From Neobacillus bataviensis LMG 21833 (lineage in GTDB: Bacteria; Bacillota; Bacilli; Bacillales; Cytobacillaceae): a stretch of DNA of 64,000 bases. The stretch covers positions 1 through 64,000 of the forward strand of contig NZ_AJLS01000063.1 in NCBI RefSeq assembly GCF_000307875.1, in the 5' to 3' direction. Below, piece after piece: positions 59,729-64,000 of the stretch (positions are counted from its first letter, which is position 1; each line of letters opens with the position of its first letter). The notes under the pieces were generated by a model. That model saw only the letters and a list, made by a program, of their open reading frames with translations. It made no database searches and had not been told where the DNA came from. Both the position numbers and the translations under genes were made by a program.

Positions 59729-62032
59729 ATGAAAACAGCTATCTATCAAAAACAAACTATTGATCTGGCGAAACTAGCGCGTGATCAATTTCAAAAAATA
59801 TATCTTGCCGGAAAAAATGATGAGCTCAGATGCTCTGTCTGTAATGAGAAGGTGCGCTTGTTTCTTGGGATTCAGAACAACCCACATTTTTTTCATGTTC
59901 ACTCGCCAGAAAAACAGTGTTCGGAACCAATTACTCCCGCCGTCAACGTGGAAGAAGAACAACACTACATCGAGAGAAACGGATTTAAGATCCCGCAAGG
60001 CAGAACCATTACAGCGACCCCAATAGATTTAGAACTCTTCAAACCCGCAAAACACATTGAATACACTGTCCCGTTTAAACAAGCATTTGGAGAAATTCAT
60101 CAAGAATATCCACCCTATTTACAGCAGCTTGCTGAAAATGGAACTATCCTTGATCAAAGTCAGGCGGCAGCTGTCATGGAAACGGAGGGCTCGTTATTAG
60201 TCCTGGCAGGTGCTGGGAGCGGCAAGACACGGGTGCTTACGGCACGGACAGCCTATATGCTTAATGAGAAAGATGTTGATCCTGGTTCTATCATGCTTGT
60301 CACCTTTACATCAAAGGCCGCCACTGAAATGAAGAACCGTTTGCTGTCGTATCCGAATATGAAAAGAGAGAAAATCAATCGGATTGTAACCGGCACATTT
60401 CACAGTATTTTCTATCGTATCCTTATGTTCCATGATGGAGGAAATTGGTCGTCTGACAAACTGCTGAAAAAGGAATGGCAGCGGGATAAAATTCTAAAGG
60501 CAGCCGGTAAAGAGCTTAACTTATCCGAAAAAGAATTTGCCTATGATTTAGTGATGCAACAAATTGGTTTCTGGAAAAACTCACTTCTGTTTCCAAATGA
60601 AGTGAAGCCCGCAACCGAATGGGAAGAAAAAGCCAAGTTTCTTTATCGAAAATATGAGGAATATAAACAACTTGAAGGACTGTTTGATTTTGACGATATG
60701 CTTGTCGGCTGTTTTCAGCTTTTGAGCACCACACCTGCCTTACTTGAACAATACCAGAATCGCTTTCACTACTTTTTAATCGATGAATTTCAGGATATAA
60801 ACAAGGTTCAGTATGAACTCATTAAACTGCTTTCAGGAAAACATCGAAATGTTTGTGCTGTCGGTGATGACGATCAGGCAATTTACTCCTTCAGGGGAAG
60901 TGATCCAACCTATTTGCTTGAGTTTGAAAGAGACTTTCCATATGCCAAAATGGTTACCTTAGACCAAAATTACCGTTCTTCCCATGAAATTGTCGCAGCC
61001 GCCAATCAAATGATTGCTGCGAATAAGGTAAGAAGAATAAAGAAAATGAAGGCACAATTTTCTTCTGAAGTATTGCCGCTGTTATTTTTCCCTCATGATG
61101 AAGAGGAAGAGGCGACGATGATTGTAACTGACATACAGGAGCAGATTGCGAAGGGCGCTAACCCAGGTGATTTTGCGATTCTTTATCGAACAAATGCCGC
61201 CTCTCGTGCAGTATTTGAACGATTAGCGGGCTCGAACCTGCCATTTAAAATTGACCAAGACGCAGAAGCGTTTTATGATCGCTATATTGTTCGGAGTGCC
61301 CTTTCCTTTTTAAGGGCTAGCTTAAACGAGGATGACCCTCAGGCGCTAGCGGATATTTTACCATTATTATTTCTAAAACAAACGGTTCTTAAGGATATTA
61401 AAGCGGAAAGCATCCTCAAAGACTGCAGTTTTCTCGAGGCACTTTCACACTTGAAAACAGCGCACGCCTTTCAGGAGAAAAAGTTAAAAAAGGCCGTTGT
61501 GATAATCCGTGGTCTAAAACATTTATCCCCCATTTCAGCCATTGAAAAGATTGAAAAGGACATTGGGTTTCTTGATTTTCTGAAGAAACGAGGAAACGAG
61601 TCGAGTAAGCTTGAAAAAGGCTCTGATGATCTTAAGGATCTTAAAGTCGCAGCGAAGAGCTTTACTTCTATCGAGGCGTTATTAGTACACGCAGAGCATA
61701 TGTCTGCTATGAACAAGGAAATTAAGAATTTAAGCAAGCATTTTACAGATGCAATCAGCCTCAGCACCATCCACAGGGCAAAAGGACTTGAATACCACAC
61801 CGTTTATATGGTTGGCGCTGTAGACGGAAGCCTGCCGCATGATTTTGCTTTGGATGCTTATCGAAATGGCGATTTTACGGCTCTCGAAGAAGAAAGACGC
61901 TTATTTTATGTAGCGATGACCCGTGCCAAAGAGCAGCTTTATATCTCCGCACCAAGTAGCAGAAGAGGAAAAAAAGCAACCTGCTCTAGATTTTTAGCAC
62001 CCATTAACAAAAAGAAGAAGGCCAATTCCTAA
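59729..62032 (+). CDS. yjcD: YjcD, UvrD/PcrA-type helicase with N-terminal zinc-finger-like domain
   Basis: The 767-residue superfamily-1 helicase has an N-terminal domain (1-90) with RCSVCNEKVRLFLG, HFFHVHSPEKQC, a Cys/His set like that of CoiA-type proteins. Then come Walker A VLAGAGSGKTRVL (~155), TFTSKAATEMKNR, motif II FLIDEFQDIN, QAIYSFRGSD, LDQNYRSS, and motif VI AMTRAKEQLY. It matches B. subtilis YjcD, a UvrD paralog of unknown role in repair. The zinc-like domain is not found in PcrA and may direct it to special DNA or proteins. Confidence 0.9.
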   Translation: MKTAIYQKQTIDLAKLARDQFQKIYLAGKNDELRCSVCNEKVRLFLGIQNNPHFFHVHSPEKQCSEPITPAVNVEEEQHYIERNGFKIPQGRTITATPIDLELFKPAKHIEYTVPFKQAFGEIHQEYPPYLQQLAENGTILDQSQAAAVMETEGSLLVLAGAGSGKTRVLTARTAYMLNEKDVDPGSIMLVTFTSKAATEMKNRLLSYPNMKREKINRIVTGTFHSIFYRILMFHDGGNWSSDKLLKKEWQRDKILKAAGKELNLSEKEFAYDLVMQQIGFWKNSLLFPNEVKPATEWEEKAKFLYRKYEEYKQLEGLFDFDDMLVGCFQLLSTTPALLEQYQNRFHYFLIDEFQDINKVQYELIKLLSGKHRNVCAVGDDDQAIYSFRGSDPTYLLEFERDFPYAKMVTLDQNYRSSHEIVAAANQMIAANKVRRIKKMKAQFSSEVLPLLFFPHDEEEEATMIVTDIQEQIAKGANPGDFAILYRTNAASRAVFERLAGSNLPFKIDQDAEAFYDRYIVRSALSFLRASLNEDDPQALADILPLLFLKQTVLKDIKAESILKDCSFLEALSHLKTAHAFQEKKLKKAVVIIRGLKHLSPISAIEKIEKDIGFLDFLKKRGNESSKLEKGSDDLKDLKVAAKSFTSIEALLVHAEHMSAMNKEIKNLSKHFTDAISLSTIHRAKGLEYHTVYMVGAVDGSLPHDFALDAYRNGDFTALEEERRLFYVAMTRAKEQLYISAPSSRRGKKATCSRFLAPINKKKKANS

Positions 62033-62052
62033 AAATTAGGATTGGTCTTCTT
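62015..62052. terminator. Hairpin at the end of yjcD
   Basis: AAGAAGGCCAATTCCTAA pairs with TTAGGATTGGTCTTCTT with one bulge and one G-T pair. It overlaps the yjcD stop and lies 8 bases from the convergent spoVIF stop. Confidence 0.75.
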
Positions 62053-62059
62053 CATTTTG

Positions 62060-62320
62060 TTACTTTTTATTCATCATGTTTGCAATCGTATTAAAATCAA
62101 GCTGCTTCCCATCGTTAATGATGGATCTTACAATTTGGTCTTCCATTTCTTTACTGACCGGTTTATTGGCAATTTGAGACACTCTGCGAATCACACCACG
62201 AACCGTTTTTTCATCTTTAAAATTAGCATTTTGTAAGGAGTTTGCCAAATCAAAGATATCTTTCATATTAACGCCCGTTTTCTTTTCTATGTTTTTAAAG
62301 AAACCATTATCCATGTTCAA
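62060..62320 (-). CDS. spoVIF: Stage VI sporulation protein F
   Basis: The 86-residue protein (DNGFFKNIEKKTGVNMKDIF ... SLQNANFKDEKTVRGV) matches SpoVIF (YjcC) of B. subtilis, needed for proper assembly of the spore coat. It is soluble and helical. TTG 62320 lies 8 bases after AAGGAG; ATG 62314 is the alternative. Its place next to yjcD is as in B. subtilis. Expression in the mother cell under sigma-K/GerE-type control is known for the family. Confidence 0.92.
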   Translation of the reverse strand: MNMDNGFFKNIEKKTGVNMKDIFDLANSLQNANFKDEKTVRGVIRRVSQIANKPVSKEMEDQIVRSIINDGKQLDFNTIANMMNKK

Positions 62321-62390
62321 AACTCACACTCCTTCATAAACTACTTTATTGTATGAAGGAAGAAGAAAATTGTGAATAAAGGGGAAAGAA

Positions 62391-62419
62391 AGGGCTGGCC
62401 ACTTTTTCTGGCCAACCCT
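62391..62419 (-). terminator. Terminator of the YjcZ-type gene
   Basis: AGGGCTGGCCA / TGGCCAACCCT (one mismatch) with a short T-rich loop, lying 27 bases after the small gene and before spoVIF. Confidence 0.72.
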
Positions 62420-62445
62420 TCCCATCCAAGCAAGCTTAGTATTTA

Positions 62446-62571
62446 TTAATAGAAGCTTGCACCAACAATGATTAAAAGGATAAACAATACGACGATTAAA
62501 ACAAAAGTTGAACCTCCGCCGTAGCCGTACCCACCGCCGTAGCCGTAGCCGCCATATCCACCAAAGCACAT
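62446..62571 (-). CDS. YjcZ family sporulation protein (41 aa)
   Basis: The short frame encodes 41 residues: a Gly/Tyr-rich head ([20 protein letters not shown]) and the hydrophobic tail [19 protein letters not shown], almost the same as in the two YjcZ genes at 7.3-7.6 kb. GAGGTGA lies 7 bases before the start. It sits beside spoVIF. The frame read in another phase (Arg/Trp-rich) is not real. Confidence 0.85.
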   Translation of the reverse strand: MCFGGYGGYGYGGGYGYGGGSTFVLIVVLFILLIIVGASFY

Positions 62572-62676
62572 AGACTGTCACCTCACTTTACTAATCTCAT
62601 TAATAAGATATGAAATGATTTAATAAAGTGTATAGGCATGACAACCTATTCCAAATGGATGAAAAAAAATGTACTT

Positions 62677-63033
62677 TTACCCTTTTGGTTTAAAAATAAG
62701 TGCCCCAATAAATCCAAATATGATGGCAGCAGAGATCCCTGAGCTTGTTACTTGGAACATCCCTGTTAATACACCAATAATTCCATGTGCCTGTGCATCC
62801 TGCATCGCTCCATGGACTAAAGCATTTCCAAAGCTGGTGATGGGAATACTCGCCCCAGCTCCGGCAAAATCCACTAATGGTTCATATAACCCGAATCCAT
62901 CCAACACCGCTCCAATGACAACAAGCAAGCTTAAGGTATGACCCGGTGTTAGTTTTGCAACATCAAATAAAAGCTGTCCAATGACACAAATTAATCCGCC
63001 AATCACAAATGCCCAAAAGAACATTGCGAGCAT
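62677..63033 (-). CDS. spoVAE: Stage V sporulation protein AE (SpoVAEb)
   Basis: The 118-residue membrane protein has four helices and the segments [20 protein letters not shown] and [20 protein letters not shown] of SpoVAEb/SpoVAC-like proteins. In spores the SpoVA proteins form the channel that takes up and releases Ca-dipicolinate. It follows spoVAD by 5 bases, as in the spoVA operon of Bacillus, and expression in the forespore under sigma-G is expected. Confidence 0.92.
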   Translation of the reverse strand: MLAMFFWAFVIGGLICVIGQLLFDVAKLTPGHTLSLLVVIGAVLDGFGLYEPLVDFAGAGASIPITSFGNALVHGAMQDAQAHGIIGVLTGMFQVTSSGISAAIIFGFIGALIFKPKG

Positions 63034-63038
63034 TTACC

Positions 63039-64000
63039 TCACCCCTTTTCTTCATTCATCTCAATCGAAACCGCATGGGCAATACATGGAATGGATTCAT
63101 TTTGCTGAAAACTGAGGGGCGATAATAATGCCCCCGTCGCTACAACTAATATTCGTTTATATGTACCCTTTTTCAACTGATTAAGAAGATGTCCATATAA
63201 AACAGTCGCCGAGCACCCCGCACCGCTTCCACCGGACTGAACCGGCTGATCATCTTTATACATTAATAAGCCACAATCCTGAAATTGTTTTCTTTGCAAA
63301 TTTAAGCCGCTTTTGTTGAGTAATTCAAATGCCGTATCATGACCGACTCTCCCTAAATCGCCTGTAACGATTAAATCATAATGGGATGGATCCAATTGCA
63401 TGTCGCGGAAATGAGCCATTATCGTATCGGCTGCTGCCGGCGCCATCGCACCGCCCATATTAAACGGGTCTGATAATCCCATATCAATAACCTTTCCGAT
63501 GGTTGCCGAGGTTGTCACCGGGTGCTGTTTACCGAGTTCATTTGGCTGGACGAGGGCCACACCAGCCCCTGTAATCGTCCATTGCGCCGTTGGCGGCTTT
63601 TGGCCGCCATATTCAGTCGGATAACGGAACTGCTTTTCTACCGCAGCATTATGGCTGGAGGCACCTGTCAGAACGTATTTTGCTCCTTGGTAATTAACAA
63701 CAAAGGATGAGAGTGCCAAACCCTCCATAGATGTGGAGCAAGCACCGAAAAGGCCAAAATAGGGAATCTGCATCGTTCTTGCCGCGAAGCTCGTTGGCGT
63801 TATTTGATTGATTAAGTCCCCGGCAAATAGAAATTGCACCTGCTCTTTTTGAATATTTCCCTTTTGTAATGCTATTTTTATCGCCTCTTCAAGCAATAAA
63901 CGATGGGCCTTCTCGTAAGACTCTTTTCCCATCCATAAGTCTTCATAAAGTAAATCAAAATCATTTGCTAATTTGCCATTTGCCTCAAACGGCCCGCCAG
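63039..64000 (-). CDS. spoVAD: Stage V sporulation protein AD, 5' end outside the window
   Basis: At least 320 codons of SpoVAD, a thiolase-fold protein that binds dipicolinic acid. The visible part has LFGACSTSMEGLALSSFVVN, RYPTEYGGQKPPTAQWTITG, GAMAPAAADTI and VATGALLSPLSFQQNESIPC, all characteristic. The frame continues to the right edge without a start (family length about 338), so only about 20 residues are missing; ATG 63932 is internal. It is followed by spoVAEb in the operon. Confidence 0.93.
   Translation of the reverse strand, partial: GGPFEANGKLANDFDLLYEDLWMGKESYEKAHRLLLEEAIKIALQKGNIQKEQVQFLFAGDLINQITPTSFAARTMQIPYFGLFGACSTSMEGLALSSFVVNYQGAKYVLTGASSHNAAVEKQFRYPTEYGGQKPPTAQWTITGAGVALVQPNELGKQHPVTTSATIGKVIDMGLSDPFNMGGAMAPAAADTIMAHFRDMQLDPSHYDLIVTGDLGRVGHDTAFELLNKSGLNLQRKQFQDCGLLMYKDDQPVQSGGSGAGCSATVLYGHLLNQLKKGTYKRILVVATGALLSPLSFQQNESIPCIAHAVSIEMNEEKG

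Noticed and set aside
62324-62581. 85-codon Arg/Trp-rich minus-strand frame
   Set aside because: It is an alternate phase over the YjcZ-type gene, which has the correct start, ribosome site and family pattern.
1-64000. CRISPR array or prophage
   Set aside because: The only tandem repeat (55.7-55.9 kb) has no unique spacers and no cas genes are near; no phage structural, integrase or intact transposase genes were seen.

Overview
The window looks like the chromosome of an endospore-forming member of the Bacillaceae with a low to moderate G+C content (Bacillus/Neobacillus-like). The evidence is an alpha/beta-type SASP, SigI/RsgI, a CotY/CotZ-type coat protein, SpoVIF, SpoVAD/SpoVAEb, three YjcZ-type small proteins, strong GGAGG ribosome sites, and blocks known from B. 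subtilis (ycnK-ycnJ-ycnI, yknWXYZ, yjcH-yjcG-yjcF-yjcD-spoVIF). No rRNA, CRISPR array, prophage or intact transposase is visible.

Layout. 1-8.2 kb: DUF3905 protein, SASP, sigI-rsgI, prfC, a second short FtsH-like membrane protease, two YjcZ proteins and a coat protein. 8.3-11.7 kb: a GAF-like/LuxR regulator divergent from a three-gene module, DUF6230 - DUF6114 - a DUF6230-like secreted protein, a pair best known from Actinobacteria and without known function. 11.8-18 kb: polyhydroxyalkanoate (PHA) locus 1 (phaP, phaQ, an alpha/beta hydrolase, phaC, phaR, a phasin-like protein, an acyl-CoA ligase). 18.3-31 kb: adhE, ppc, a CoxG-like protein, a YczE-like protein, copper genes ycnKJI, an IDEAL protein and an ABC exporter whose ATPase gene is frameshifted. 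31-35 kb: an alpha/beta hydrolase, a Bcr/CflA exporter and a DesK/DesR-like two-component system. 35.2-42.8 kb: PHA locus 2, with the same order as locus 1 plus an extra coiled-coil protein, an SDR reductase and another hydrolase. 42.9-53.4 kb: YitT-like protein, GNAT, orphan trpB, yknWXYZ, a HlyC/CorC transporter, an aldo/keto reductase and a DUF3231 protein. 53.5-56.6 kb: an alkylation-repair island (adaB-like, adaA, alkA, an endonuclease III-like glycosylase) containing a 51-bp triplicate repeat. 56.7-57.3 kb: decayed gene fragments and a tRNA-Val. 57.5-64 kb: WYL-like protein, yjcH/G/F/D, spoVIF, a YjcZ protein, and spoVAEb and spoVAD, the latter cut by the window edge.

How the genes work together. 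The two PHA loci are paralogous. Each has a class IV-type synthase pair (PhaC with a GYCLGG box, plus PhaR), a phasin-like protein, a fatty-acyl-CoA ligase and a convergent alpha/beta hydrolase that could be a depolymerase. Neither has the phaB usually found between phaR and phaC. A 13-bp dyad of the same form (ATGT-N5-ACAT) overlaps the -10 box of phaQ and lies upstream of the locus-2 hydrolase, so the PhaQ repressor may coordinate both loci. ycnKJI is a copper-uptake operon, yknWXYZ an exporter linked in B. subtilis to toxic-peptide defence, and adaA/adaB/alkA an adaptive response to DNA alkylation.

The less explained elements are the DUF6230/DUF6114 module with its own regulator, the duplicated PHA system, and a transporter promoter bracketed by two palindromes exactly 50 bp apart. 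Family names are recognised from memory of the proteins; no searches were run.
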